A stretch of DNA of 64,000 nt, taken from the NCBI GenBank assembly GCA_938031175.1, contig CALHGZ010000006.1:62001-126000 (forward strand). The letters run 5' to 3'. This document shows, piece by piece, positions 44,970-54,240 of the stretch. The notes under the pieces were generated by a model that had not been told where the DNA came from, searched no databases, and saw only the letters and a program-made list of their open reading frames with translations. The first letter of the stretch is position 1. Every line of letters begins with the position of its first letter. Source of the stretch: Candidatus Kapaibacterium sp. Lineage in GTDB: Bacteria; Bacteroidota; Ignavibacteria; Kapaibacteriales; UBA2268. The position numbers and the translations under genes were made by a program.

Positions 44970-45650
44970 TTATAGTAAATTTAAAAAAGATTGAGTACCA
45001 TTGAATTGAAATATCCATGCGGCTAATAATAAAACCAATCCAACACTCATTGGAATTGATAAATTATCGTCAACTTTTAGACGACGGGATGAAGCCTCAA
45101 CTATTCCACCAATAACAGAGCTGACATATGAGGCTATATAATATGTAGCCGGAGCATTTGTGAATGTACCAATAATTGTGCAAACAATTATTGCTGAAAT
45201 AATAAATGCAGATGTTCCTGCAAGTGATTTATCTAAAAAAGGAACTGAACCAAACCTCTTACCAATTAATGCTGCTGCTATATCTGAAATAATTAATATT
45301 GAAAAAGCCGTTATCATCACAATTTTTGGAAATATCCAAACGCATATTGAAGCAGAAATGAGTACCCAAGAGGCTCCATTCAATACGAACTTTTTACGCT
45401 CATGTGGTCGTAATATTTTGCCGAAATATCCATATAAGAGATGATGTATTACATTATTTCTTTTTGACATTACATCGATTACTACTGCGATTATGGCTAA
45501 TGGTATTAAAATATATAAAGCTGTTTGTTGGTCAACAAAAATATATCCTATTGGAATTGATAAAGATATCAAATGTATTCCTTTTCGGTACAATTCTTGC
45601 TTAAATGGTATATCAGTTTTACTAACTTTATTTTCGTAAACGATGCTCAT
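44970..45650 (-). CDS. Dolichol/phytol/diacylglycerol kinase-like (CTP-dependent) membrane protein
   Basis: A 226-residue membrane protein with about six hydrophobic helices. ELYRKGIHLISLSIPIG at the start and ISDIAAALIGKRFGSVPF, then DKSLAGTSAFI, are the conserved regions of the SEC59/DGK1/VTE5 family, relatives of phosphatidate cytidylyltransferase that phosphorylate prenols or diacylglycerol with CTP. The bacterial substrate is not known; polyprenol or phytol salvage is possible. Its start codon lies inside the first codons of the divergent IspE-like gene, an overlap of eight bases. Confidence 0.82.
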   Translation of the reverse strand: MSIVYENKVSKTDIPFKQELYRKGIHLISLSIPIGYIFVDQQTALYILIPLAIIAVVIDVMSKRNNVIHHLLYGYFGKILRPHERKKFVLNGASWVLISASICVWIFPKIVMITAFSILIISDIAAALIGKRFGSVPFLDKSLAGTSAFIISAIIVCTIIGTFTNAPATYYIASYVSSVIGGIVEASSRRLKVDDNLSIPMSVGLVLLLAAWIFQFNGTQSFLNLL

Positions 45651-46470
45651 TCTACATGCATACTCAACAATAAATCTCGGATATTGTGTACATCACAAAA
45701 GACAAGATGGTTTTCTAAATGTTTCAACAATACGTTTAAAAGCCATGCTATATGATGAAATCATTTTCGAACCTAATAATGAATTTGAAATTGTTTATAA
45801 AAACACAAAAGAATTAGAAATTGGTAAAATTATTAAAAAAACTGTTAATGTTTTTAAAAATTACTTTGTTTTTGATATAATACCTGCAAAGATAATAATT
45901 AATAAGCGAATTCCAATAAACTATGGATTGGGTTCGCGAATCTCAATTGCTATGACAATAATCAAAGGATTGGCTGAATTCTTAAAAATCGAATTAAGTT
46001 TTGGAGATCTAAATGATATTTTACTTATTATCAATCCTGAATTAGAATTCCTAAATACTGAAAAAAATGCTGTTTTGATTCAGAATGGAGAAATTATTCA
46101 ATATTTGAACATACAAAATCCTTACAGTACAATTATTGTTTTCCCAAAAATTAATTATTCATTTAAAACATTTGAATCGATAATTAAAAAATATAGAATA
46201 AAACAAGAATTTAATACAAGCATAAAAAAAATCAATAGTGAAAATGTTATTTTAAATCCTGATTTGTTTCTACCAAATAATGTTGAGAATATATTGATTG
46301 CGGAATATCCAGAATTAAAAAATATCAAACTTATACTTGAAAAAGATTCAGTTTTTTCATCATTAAATAATAAAGGTAGTTCATTTTTTGGATTTTATGA
46401 CAATATCGAAAAATTGCGAGCAACTGTAAATCAATTAAAATCAATGGGATATCATACTGAAGCATATTGA
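45643..46470 (+). CDS. Divergent IspE-like (GHMP kinase fold) protein with catalytic residues lost
   Basis: A 275-residue protein that follows IspE (CDP-methylerythritol kinase) from end to end but is strongly decayed. AYSTINLGYCVHHKRQDGF matches the start where IspE has AKINL...RxDGYH; the catalytic Lys is Thr9 and the His is Leu25. The ATP loop GLGGGSS reads GLGSRISIA (95-103), so the phosphate-binding glycines and serines are mostly gone. GADVP is NPELE (131-135). GSSFFGFY near the C-terminus keeps the last GHMP motif. It is unlikely to be an active IspE. The protein is rich in Ile, Asn and Lys. It starts eight bases inside the divergent gene at 45650; homology begins by residue 6, so a later start is not credible. 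Confidence 0.75.
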   Translation: MLILHAYSTINLGYCVHHKRQDGFLNVSTIRLKAMLYDEIIFEPNNEFEIVYKNTKELEIGKIIKKTVNVFKNYFVFDIIPAKIIINKRIPINYGLGSRISIAMTIIKGLAEFLKIELSFGDLNDILLIINPELEFLNTEKNAVLIQNGEIIQYLNIQNPYSTIIVFPKINYSFKTFESIIKKYRIKQEFNTSIKKINSENVILNPDLFLPNNVENILIAEYPELKNIKLILEKDSVFSSLNNKGSSFFGFYDNIEKLRATVNQLKSMGYHTEAY

Positions 46471-46540
46471 GATTATAAATGTTTGTATCTATTTTTCTAT
46501 ATTACAAATTTTTAAAGGTTTAATATTAAAAAAATATTTG

Positions 46541-48010
46541 ATGAATATCATTGTAGCATCAGCAGAAGTTGCACCTTATGCTAAAACTGGTGGTTTGGCA
46601 GACATCTCAAGTTCATTAGCTTATCAGTGGTCACATTATGGACAAAATCCGATTATTATTTTACCAAAATATAAAACGATTGATACTAACTATTATAATT
46701 TTAAACCAACCTACAAAGTAATTTATGTACCAATGGCTTGGTGGATGGAATATGCTCACCTTTGGGAAGGAACTTTACCTGACTCTGAAATTCCAGTTTA
46801 TCTCATAGAAAATGCAGACTATTTTGATAGATATGGGATCTACGGTGAACCATCTGAATATCCTGACAATGACCGACGATTTATATTTTACAGTAGGGCT
46901 ATTTTTGAAGTTGCAAAAGCACTAAACTTCAAACCACACATAATCCACGCTCATGATTTTCACGCTGCCTTTACAATGGCTTTTCTAAAATCTCAATACA
47001 GATTTGATCCTCTTTTTTCGAAAACAGCCGGTGTATACACAATTCATAATTTAGCGTATCAAGGCTGGTTCGAACCAGAAAGAGCTATGAATTTAGCTGG
47101 TTTCGGAATGAAGGAATTTTATCCCGGATGTTGGTTCGAGCATTACGGAAAAGTTAATGCTATGAAAACAGGTATTATGTTCGCTGATAAAATAACAACT
47201 GTTAGCCCTACATATGCCAAGGAAATCCGTAATCCATATTACAGCGAGGGATTACAGGGAGTATTAAATTTAAGAGGTGCCGACTTAATCGGTATTCTTA
47301 ACGGAGTAGATTATAATATATGGAACCCCGAAAAAGATAAATACATATTTGAAAAATATTCAATTAATGAATTGGACAAAAAGATAAAAAATAAATTGAA
47401 TTTGTTGAAACTAATTGGTTTTAACAACTACGGCGAACCTGAATTGCCATTATTTGGCATGGTCTCCAGACTAACTGAACAAAAGGGTATTGATTTATTA
47501 ATGGCAAAATTGGATGACTACCTCGGAAATAATTTGATTCGTTTTGTACTATTAGGTTCAGGTGAATCGCATTACGAAGATTATTTTCGTGGACTTGGCT
47601 GGAGACATCCCAAAAACTCAGTTATTCATATTGGATATAATAATGCATTAGCACATAAAATTATCGCTTCGAGTGATTTTATTTTGATGCCATCACGCTT
47701 TGAGCCTTGTGGATTAACACAAATGTATGCACTCAAATACGGGACAATACCAATTGTAAGGGCTACTGGTGGTTTAAACGATACTGTATCAGAATATATT
47801 CCAATAACCGGAAAAGGTAATGGCTTCGTATTCTTGCATTATGACGCAGGCGATTTTGATTATGCTGTCAAAAGAGCTTTGAGAATTTATAATTCACAGC
47901 CTCATTGGAACATCATCAGAAAAAATGCAATGAGTGAAGATTTTTCCTCAAGCAAAACAGCACTTGAATATTTGAAAGTATTCAAATGGGCTTTAGAAAA
48001 AGTACTATAA
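46541..48010 (+). CDS. glgA: Glycogen synthase (ADP-glucose, GT5)
   Basis: A 489-residue GT-B enzyme that extends alpha-1,4-glucan from ADP-glucose. The ADP-glucose site AYAKTGGLADISSSLA (Lys-x-Gly-Gly-Leu) starts the protein; HAHDFHAAFTMAF, YTIHNLAYQGWF, ILNGVDYNIWNPEKD, GMVSRLTEQKGIDLL and the C-terminal RFEPCGLTQMYALKYGT are all intact. The ATG at 46541 is taken over the adjoining TTG. No other glycogen gene is nearby. It converges on the acyl-CoA synthetase gene 11 bases away. Confidence 0.94.
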   Translation: MNIIVASAEVAPYAKTGGLADISSSLAYQWSHYGQNPIIILPKYKTIDTNYYNFKPTYKVIYVPMAWWMEYAHLWEGTLPDSEIPVYLIENADYFDRYGIYGEPSEYPDNDRRFIFYSRAIFEVAKALNFKPHIIHAHDFHAAFTMAFLKSQYRFDPLFSKTAGVYTIHNLAYQGWFEPERAMNLAGFGMKEFYPGCWFEHYGKVNAMKTGIMFADKITTVSPTYAKEIRNPYYSEGLQGVLNLRGADLIGILNGVDYNIWNPEKDKYIFEKYSINELDKKIKNKLNLLKLIGFNNYGEPELPLFGMVSRLTEQKGIDLLMAKLDDYLGNNLIRFVLLGSGESHYEDYFRGLGWRHPKNSVIHIGYNNALAHKIIASSDFILMPSRFEPCGLTQMYALKYGTIPIVRATGGLNDTVSEYIPITGKGNGFVFLHYDAGDFDYAVKRALRIYNSQPHWNIIRKNAMSEDFSSSKTALEYLKVFKWALEKVL

Positions 48011-48021
48011 TCTCAATTTTT

Positions 48022-49857
48022 TTATTCTTTACTTTCGCCGTACATAGCTTCGATTAGTTCAGCATATTTTTGTTCGATTGTATGCCTTTTCACACTCATT
48101 TTTAAACTTAACTCACCATTTTCGACCGTAAAAGGTTGAGCTAACATACGGAATTTACGAACCTTTTCAAATTTTGATAAATCTTTTTGAAGATAATCTA
48201 TGTCCTTTTTGATGTGATTAATAATTTTTTCGTTTATTATTAATTCTTCTGGTGAATCATATTTGATACCGAATTCATCAGCCAGTTCAGCAAGTCTATT
48301 AAAATCCGGTGAAATTAGTGCAGTGCAATATTCACGTCTATCACCTATTATTACAACATGTTCAATGTATTTGCTCTGACTTAAGATATTTTCTATTAAT
48401 TGTGGAGCAATATTTTTCCCACCAGAATTTACGAAGATATGTTTCTTTCTATCGGTAATCTTCAAATTGCCTTTTTCAGTCCATTGACCAATATCACCCG
48501 TATGTAACCAGCCATCTTTATCAATGACTTGATTAGTGGAAATGGGATCATTCCAATAGCCTTTCATAACATTATCACCTCTGACCAATATTTCTCCATC
48601 ATCGGCAATTTTTACTTCGACATTGACAAGCGGTTTACCGATTGTACCAATTTCATTATCATTAATTCGTGCGACACTAACTACTGGAGAAGCTTCTGTT
48701 AATCCATATCCTTGTAATACATTCAAACCAGCAGCTAAAAAAAATTCTTGTACTTCTTCAGATAAAGGTGCTCCACCGGATACTATTTTATTCAACCTAC
48801 CACCAAATCTTTCTCTTATTTTCGAAAAAACAAGTTTGTCAGCAAGAGCAAAGGGTATTAATAGATGTATCACACTTTTATTTTCGTTTTTCTTCTTTAT
48901 ATACTCCCTTCCTATTTTTACAGCTGTATTGAAAATTTTTCTTTTTTTTAGGGATTCTTTTTCCATATTACTAAAAACACGCTTCTTAACGGTCTCGAGG
49001 AGTCTTGGAACGGTTGTCATCAATGTTGGACGTGCTTCAAGTAGATTTGTAGCTACTGATTCAACCGATTCTGCCAAATAAATTGTAGCTCCGACAGAAA
49101 GTGCTGAATAATATCCTGTTGTACGTTCATAAGAATGGCAAAGTGGAAGAAATGATAAAACTACATCCTTTTCTGTAAAACCGACAGATTGAACTGAATT
49201 TTTCACATTTGAACAAATATTCTTGTGTGTTAACATAACTCCTTTCGGAGTACCGGTTGTTCCACTTGTATATATTAATGTTAATAAGTCTTCTTCTTCA
49301 ACTCTGCTACAATGTTCAAGAAAAATTTGCCGTCTATCTTCTGCATTTCTGATGGTTCCACCTCTTTCCATAACATATTTCATTGATTTTACTGCCACAT
49401 CATAAACCTTAAATTCGTTATTCATAACAATAACATGCCTTAGCGATTGCAATGCGTCCTTAAATTGCATTACTTTACCAAGTTGAAAATCATTGGACAC
49501 AATGATAGCAGAAACTTGACAATCCGAAAATATATACTCGACTTGTTTGGCAGTCAAAATTGGGAATATAGGCACATCACAAGCTCCTATTGATACAATT
49601 GCCAAATCAGCAATTATCCATTCAATACGATTTTCAGATATAATTCCAACCCGATCCTTTGCTCTTATACCTAAATTTAAGAGACCAATCGCAAAAGACT
49701 CAACTTTCTCAAATAATTCATCATAATTTAGACCGATATATGGTTCAGCTTGATTCATTTTATATTTTATTGCATCTTTTGTGGAGCCAAATTTTTTCCA
49801 GACATTTAAAAACATTTCCGGAATAGTTTTAAAAGTGTAATTATTTTGATCATTCAT
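48022..49857 (-). CDS. Long-chain acyl-CoA synthetase (AMP-forming)
   Basis: A 611-residue ANL-family ligase of the FadD15/long-chain branch. The ATP loop TLIYTSGTTGTPKGVMLTH, SFLPLCHSYERTTGYYSA, YGLTEASPVVSVA, GWLHTGDIGQW and TDRKKHIFVNSGGKNIAP, then a C-terminal lid, are complete. It activates fatty acids to acyl-CoA for lipid synthesis or breakdown. It stands alone on the minus strand, with a 159-base divergent region to the uracil-DNA glycosylase gene. Confidence 0.93.
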   Translation of the reverse strand: MNDQNNYTFKTIPEMFLNVWKKFGSTKDAIKYKMNQAEPYIGLNYDELFEKVESFAIGLLNLGIRAKDRVGIISENRIEWIIADLAIVSIGACDVPIFPILTAKQVEYIFSDCQVSAIIVSNDFQLGKVMQFKDALQSLRHVIVMNNEFKVYDVAVKSMKYVMERGGTIRNAEDRRQIFLEHCSRVEEEDLLTLIYTSGTTGTPKGVMLTHKNICSNVKNSVQSVGFTEKDVVLSFLPLCHSYERTTGYYSALSVGATIYLAESVESVATNLLEARPTLMTTVPRLLETVKKRVFSNMEKESLKKRKIFNTAVKIGREYIKKKNENKSVIHLLIPFALADKLVFSKIRERFGGRLNKIVSGGAPLSEEVQEFFLAAGLNVLQGYGLTEASPVVSVARINDNEIGTIGKPLVNVEVKIADDGEILVRGDNVMKGYWNDPISTNQVIDKDGWLHTGDIGQWTEKGNLKITDRKKHIFVNSGGKNIAPQLIENILSQSKYIEHVVIIGDRREYCTALISPDFNRLAELADEFGIKYDSPEELIINEKIINHIKKDIDYLQKDLSKFEKVRKFRMLAQPFTVENGELSLKMSVKRHTIEQKYAELIEAMYGESKE

Positions 49858-50016
49858 ATTACTCTCCCTTATGAAATTGTATGAATTTAATTTTGTATCA
49901 GTATCAATAAAACTTGTAAGCCTTTCTAAACAATATATGAGAAAGAATAAATCCTTTTTGTCGAATTTTACTAAATTTGAATATAATAAAAATCACACAT
50001 TAAAATTTAATTATTG

Positions 50017-50787
50017 ATGAATAACAGTCAACTTGGTAAAAAAATAAAAGAATATTTCAAGCACCAATTATCATTTGGCGAATATTTTTATTTTCCGGAA
50101 CAGTCAACCGAAATCACTGAAAATATTAGTAAACCTTTTGATCAAGTAAGATTTACATTGCAGCAATCAGTTAGAGAAAACTTATTCCAATTTGAGCCCG
50201 AATGGAAAAGTTCAACAAGTCTTCGCCAATTGTATGAATTAATTCATACCTGCAAAAATTGCCCACTAGGTCATACTCGAACTAACTTCGTCTTTGGCAG
50301 TGGTAACTCCAATGCAGATATTATGTTGATTGGCGAAGCTCCGGGTGCAGACGAAGATGCCCAAGGTTTACCTTTCGTTGGCAGAGCTGGTCAATTACTC
50401 ACTAAAATATTGGCATCAATAGGTTTAAAAAGAGAAGATGTATATATTGCAAATATTTTGAAATGCCGTCCACCGAATAACCGTGCACCAATACCGTCTG
50501 AAATATTAGAGTGCGAGCCCTACTTGCACAAGCAAATTGAACTAATTAATCCTAAATTCATAGTCATTCTTGGTTTAACAGCTGCTAACACACTATTAAA
50601 AGAAAAACTAAAAATGTCTGAAGTCAGCGGTAAAATTTTAGATGATAGGGGAAGAAAAATTTTGATTACATACCACCCTGCAGCTTTACTGAGAAATCCT
50701 GCACTCAAAAGACCTGTATGGGAGCATATGAAAAAACTAAAAGCACTATATGAAGAATATCTTAAATATAATTCTACGGAGAAATGA
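50017..50787 (+). CDS. Uracil-DNA glycosylase, family 4 (4Fe-4S)
   Basis: A 256-residue glycosylase that removes uracil from DNA. After about 75 poorly conserved residues the family 4 core begins: CKNCPL (two of the four cluster cysteines), [18 protein letters not shown] (catalytic region), [17 protein letters not shown] with a further Cys, and the C-terminal HPAALLRNP. Relatives are common in bacteria lacking Ung or alongside it. The N-terminal extension is typical of phage-SPO1-polymerase-like annotated members. The ATG at 50017 is chosen over a TTG one codon earlier. Confidence 0.93.
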   Translation: MNNSQLGKKIKEYFKHQLSFGEYFYFPEQSTEITENISKPFDQVRFTLQQSVRENLFQFEPEWKSSTSLRQLYELIHTCKNCPLGHTRTNFVFGSGNSNADIMLIGEAPGADEDAQGLPFVGRAGQLLTKILASIGLKREDVYIANILKCRPPNNRAPIPSEILECEPYLHKQIELINPKFIVILGLTAANTLLKEKLKMSEVSGKILDDRGRKILITYHPAALLRNPALKRPVWEHMKKLKALYEEYLKYNSTEK

Positions 50788-51806
50788 TGAATATAGCTGT
50801 TTTAGCCGGAGGTATATCACTTGAAAGAAATGTCTCATTAGCAAGTGGATTAGCAGTTTCCAATGCTCTAAAATCCCTTGGTCATAATGTTATTACAATA
50901 GACCCAGCTTTGGGTGCTGATTGTATAATTGATTATAATCATTACACAATACCTGAACTTCCTCCCAAAATTGAAGATATTGAAAAATTTAATACAAAAA
51001 ATATAATTGAGGCTATTAATTCTAATTTTTTCGATAATATAGATTTAGCTTTCATTGTACTTCACGGTAAATATGGTGAAGATGGAAGGATCCAATCTCT
51101 TTTAGAGCTAAGGGGAATACCATATACTGGTAGTGGAGTAAAATCCAGTGCAATAGCAATTGATAAAATTACATCAAAATTCCTATTTCTAACTGTTGGT
51201 CTTCAGGTACCACAATGGGCAATAGTCCATCCAGATGAATACGAAAATTACGATTTATTTAAGACAATTAGAGAGGAACTCGGCGAAAAATTAGTAATAA
51301 AACCAGTCAACCAAGGTTCAACTATAGGGATTACTTTTGTTACTGATGGTAACCTCGATGAAATACAAAAAGGAATTGCTTTAGCATCTAACTTTAGCCG
51401 ACGAGTTTTGATTGAGCAATATATTGAAGGAAGGGAAATTACTGTTGGAATTTTGGATAATGAAGCATTACCTATAATCGAAATAATCCCTGAAAGTGGA
51501 TTTTATGATTATTTACATAAGTATAAAAAAGGAAAAACTGAATATTTATGCCCTGCTGAACTTGATGAATTCTCAACTGAATTTATTCAAAATAATGCGC
51601 TTTCCGCATTCAGAATACTTGGCTGTAAAGGTTTTGGCAGAGTTGATTTTCGGATGGATACAGAAGGTAATGTGTTTTGTCTTGAAGTCAATACTATTCC
51701 AGGTTTTACTGAAACCAGCCTTGTACCTAAAGCAGCAATGCAAAAAGGAATTGATTTTCTACAATTATGTCAGAGAATTATTGATGTATCATTAAACTCG
51801 ATATAG
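50787..51806 (+). CDS. ddl: D-alanine--D-alanine ligase
   Basis: A 339-residue ATP-grasp ligase making D-Ala-D-Ala for peptidoglycan. LAGGISLERNVSLASG at the start, FIVLHGKYGEDGRIQSLLEL, YTGSGVKSSAIAIDK, VIKPVNQGSTIGI, and GFGRVDFRMDTEGNVFCLEV, then NTIPGFTETSLVPKAA, are the family motifs. The start overlaps the glycosylase stop. The second of two tandem ATGs (50787) is preferred because GGAG lies five bases before it. The protein is shorter than the long Ddl of many bacteria but within range. Confidence 0.93.
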   Translation: MNIAVLAGGISLERNVSLASGLAVSNALKSLGHNVITIDPALGADCIIDYNHYTIPELPPKIEDIEKFNTKNIIEAINSNFFDNIDLAFIVLHGKYGEDGRIQSLLELRGIPYTGSGVKSSAIAIDKITSKFLFLTVGLQVPQWAIVHPDEYENYDLFKTIREELGEKLVIKPVNQGSTIGITFVTDGNLDEIQKGIALASNFSRRVLIEQYIEGREITVGILDNEALPIIEIIPESGFYDYLHKYKKGKTEYLCPAELDEFSTEFIQNNALSAFRILGCKGFGRVDFRMDTEGNVFCLEVNTIPGFTETSLVPKAAMQKGIDFLQLCQRIIDVSLNSI

Positions 51807-51807
51807 A

Positions 51808-52794
51808 ATGGCAAAAAATATACAATTAACCGCAATTGGAAATGCTTTAATTGATTTGGAATACCAGATTGATTTCGAGATTTTAGAAAAATTGCAATTA
51901 CCAAAAGGAGAAATGAGACATATAAAACATGAGCAACAAAAGGAAATTATTAATAAATTACAATACAAAACCTTCAATCAATCAAGTGGTGGCTCAGCCG
52001 CAAATACAATAATTGCCTTCAGAAAATTTGGTGGAAAATCAGCATATATGACTTCACTCGGCAATGACGATTACGGTAAATTATTTAAAGATGAGTTTAT
52101 TAATTATGGTATTCATTTAGAAGCTAGCGTAATTGACTCATTACCCACAGGTATTTGCATAATTTTGATAACTCCTGACGCCGAAAGAACTATGCTTACT
52201 GCACTTGGTGCATCATCAAAATTTGGTATAAACGACTTAAACAATAATGTTATCGAAAACTCCGAATGGATTTACATTGAAGGATATCAACTTTCAACCC
52301 CAGAAAGCGCCTCAGCATGTTCCGAAGCTGTAAAAATTGCAAAAAAGTCTGGTACAAAGACCTCAATAACATTTTCAGATGTTTTTATAATTGAAAACTA
52401 TAGAAAAACTTTAGAAAATCTTGTAAATAACTCTGATTTAATTTTTTCTAATGAATCAGAAGCATTAGCTTTTACCGATACTGACAACATTGTATCAGCC
52501 ATTAGAATATTAAAAAATCATGTTCCGAATTTTATTATTACTCTCGGGAATAAAGGGTCTATAATAAAGTGGAATAATAATTTAATTGAAATACCTGCGT
52601 ACAAAGTAGAACCAATTGATACAACTGGTGCAGGTGACATTTATGCAGGAGCTTTTTTATACGGTATCATTAACTCTGGTAACCCTGAAAAAGCTGGATA
52701 CATGGCATCCTACTCTTCATCAAGGGTAATAACACATTTTGGTGCTAAATTGAAAGAAGATCATTCTGAAATTTCTAAAATGTTTCTAAAGTAA
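51808..52794 (+). CDS. PfkB-family sugar/nucleoside kinase
   Basis: A 328-residue ribokinase-fold enzyme. The family's first signature is seen as GGSAANTIIAFRKFGGKSAY, then GNDDYGKLF; the second, with the catalytic Asp, is DTTGAGDIYAGAFLYG. The arrangement most resembles the adenosine-kinase-like group of bacterial PfkB proteins, whose true substrates are often unknown. It begins one base after ddl and ends one base before the next gene, so the run from the glycosylase gene on is one operon. Confidence 0.9.
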   Translation: MAKNIQLTAIGNALIDLEYQIDFEILEKLQLPKGEMRHIKHEQQKEIINKLQYKTFNQSSGGSAANTIIAFRKFGGKSAYMTSLGNDDYGKLFKDEFINYGIHLEASVIDSLPTGICIILITPDAERTMLTALGASSKFGINDLNNNVIENSEWIYIEGYQLSTPESASACSEAVKIAKKSGTKTSITFSDVFIIENYRKTLENLVNNSDLIFSNESEALAFTDTDNIVSAIRILKNHVPNFIITLGNKGSIIKWNNNLIEIPAYKVEPIDTTGAGDIYAGAFLYGIINSGNPEKAGYMASYSSSRVITHFGAKLKEDHSEISKMFLK

Positions 52795-52795
52795 T

Positions 52796-54136
52796 ATGAG
52801 ATATTATTTAATTGTTATACTTCTATTTGCTCTCGTATGCAGAGTTCATTCACAGCAAGGTTTCAAATTTGTAGATTTAGTTCAACGGCTTTCCCCCTAT
52901 TTTTCTGAGGAATTGATTAATGATGTCCGTCAGCAATTACCTCAGGGTACAGACTATTCAATTTGGGGTTATGACATCGGCGATTTTTCAAATGATGGCT
53001 TTTATGACTTAGGTTTAAGCATAAGATTAGCCGGGGATAAACGTAAACAAATGCAAGTTTATCTGTTCGTAGATTTAAATGGCTATCTGACCAAAGTTGC
53101 TCAATTCTCTTACGAATACATAGAAATCCCTCTTGAAATAGGAATTGTCATACGTGACAACATCTGCTATATAACCAAAAAAGCGAAGCAATACAATTGG
53201 TCAATCAGAGGATATCGTTTTATTAATGGAAACTTGATTCTATGGGATGAATATAAAACAACACGATTCGACAACTTAACGAAGGAAACATACAATAACT
53301 ATTTCAATTTACTTAGTACTGAAAGATATATCCGCACCAATGATGGGAGAGAACGGTTTAATACTAAATTTATGAAAATACCCTCATATCCACGTGGTAG
53401 GCAAATTTATACAGGTTACAATAATTTAATTTTATGTAATGATATTGACTTCGTACATAAAGGAGCTTATTATTGGAAAGGTGAAAATGATGCTTCCTTC
53501 ACTGTAAAAAGCTCATACAATCAAAACTATCTATATATGACAATAAACATTATTGACGATAATGTTGTTATTCCAAGATGTGATACTTGTCCGGGCGATT
53601 ATGTTAGTCTCTGGTTCGATATACTCCCATTATACACTGAAAACAATGAAAGATTCATCCTTAAGACAAATGACAAAACTATTAAATTCAGAACAAGTAC
53701 TGAATTGGGAATATACAATATCTCTTTTTTCCCTGGTGATTTCGATGAGAAAAAGTCTTATTACAAGATAAGCTCAACCGATGATTTCGAAGGTACTCAA
53801 AAAATTGCATTGCGAAATATTAAAGTAATATCATTACCTACTGATTCTGGATTTGTAATGAAATTGAAAATCCCTTTTTCAATGTTCGGAATTGATGAGA
53901 GTATTGCTCTTGAAAACAAATTCACAGAAATCGGTTTTACTATCGTTTATCATGACTTCGATAATCCATTCAGACCAGAAGAAGAGACAGAAATCGCCTC
54001 ATCAGCAAACTTTTCGCCACTAAACCCATCATCTTATGGGGCGCTTGTAATAATTCCTGAAAATATGTGGTACGGCGAAAATATCTACGTTTTCCGCGAT
54101 GATATAATCAAAATTCTTCAAGAAAATGGATTTTAA
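52796..54136 (+). CDS. Secreted protein with CBM9-like domain
   Basis: A 446-residue exported protein with a signal peptide (YLIVILLFALVCRVHSQ). Residues about 20-190 form an uncharacterised domain with SIWGYDIGDFSNDGFYDLG, an FG-GAP-like or beta-propeller-blade-like calcium loop. Residues about 215-430 look like a CBM9/DOMON-type beta sandwich: WKGENDASFTVKSSYNQNYL, DNVVIPRCDTCPGDYVSLWF and MKLKIPFSMFGI. Two Cys in CDTC could form a disulfide. It could bind sugars of the cell surface. No catalytic domain is seen and I recognise no named family. Confidence 0.75.
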   Translation: MRYYLIVILLFALVCRVHSQQGFKFVDLVQRLSPYFSEELINDVRQQLPQGTDYSIWGYDIGDFSNDGFYDLGLSIRLAGDKRKQMQVYLFVDLNGYLTKVAQFSYEYIEIPLEIGIVIRDNICYITKKAKQYNWSIRGYRFINGNLILWDEYKTTRFDNLTKETYNNYFNLLSTERYIRTNDGRERFNTKFMKIPSYPRGRQIYTGYNNLILCNDIDFVHKGAYYWKGENDASFTVKSSYNQNYLYMTINIIDDNVVIPRCDTCPGDYVSLWFDILPLYTENNERFILKTNDKTIKFRTSTELGIYNISFFPGDFDEKKSYYKISSTDDFEGTQKIALRNIKVISLPTDSGFVMKLKIPFSMFGIDESIALENKFTEIGFTIVYHDFDNPFRPEEETEIASSANFSPLNPSSYGALVIIPENMWYGENIYVFRDDIIKILQENGF

Positions 54137-54209
54137 ATTCAAAAAATAATCAAAATTCTAACAAAAAGATTACAAATCATCAATTTATTTGCCAATTAAA
54201 CATTTTTTC

Positions 54210-54240
54210 TTGAAAATTATTATTCAAACAGGTATTTTTG
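54210..54240 (+). promoter_or_regulatory. Probable promoter of the ATP synthase operon
   Basis: TTG (54210-54212), a 20-base spacer and TATTTTTG (54233-54240) match the Bacteroidota -33/-7 consensus in both sequence and spacing. It lies right before the first atp gene. The TTG proposed as the atpZ start is the last three bases of the -7 element, so either that start or this promoter is wrong. Confidence 0.45.

Noticed and set aside
48623..49081. Plus-strand open frame of 152 codons inside the acyl-CoA synthetase gene
   Set aside because: It is antisense to a fully conserved enzyme and its protein is a Leu/Ser/Phe-rich mirror of the real frame.
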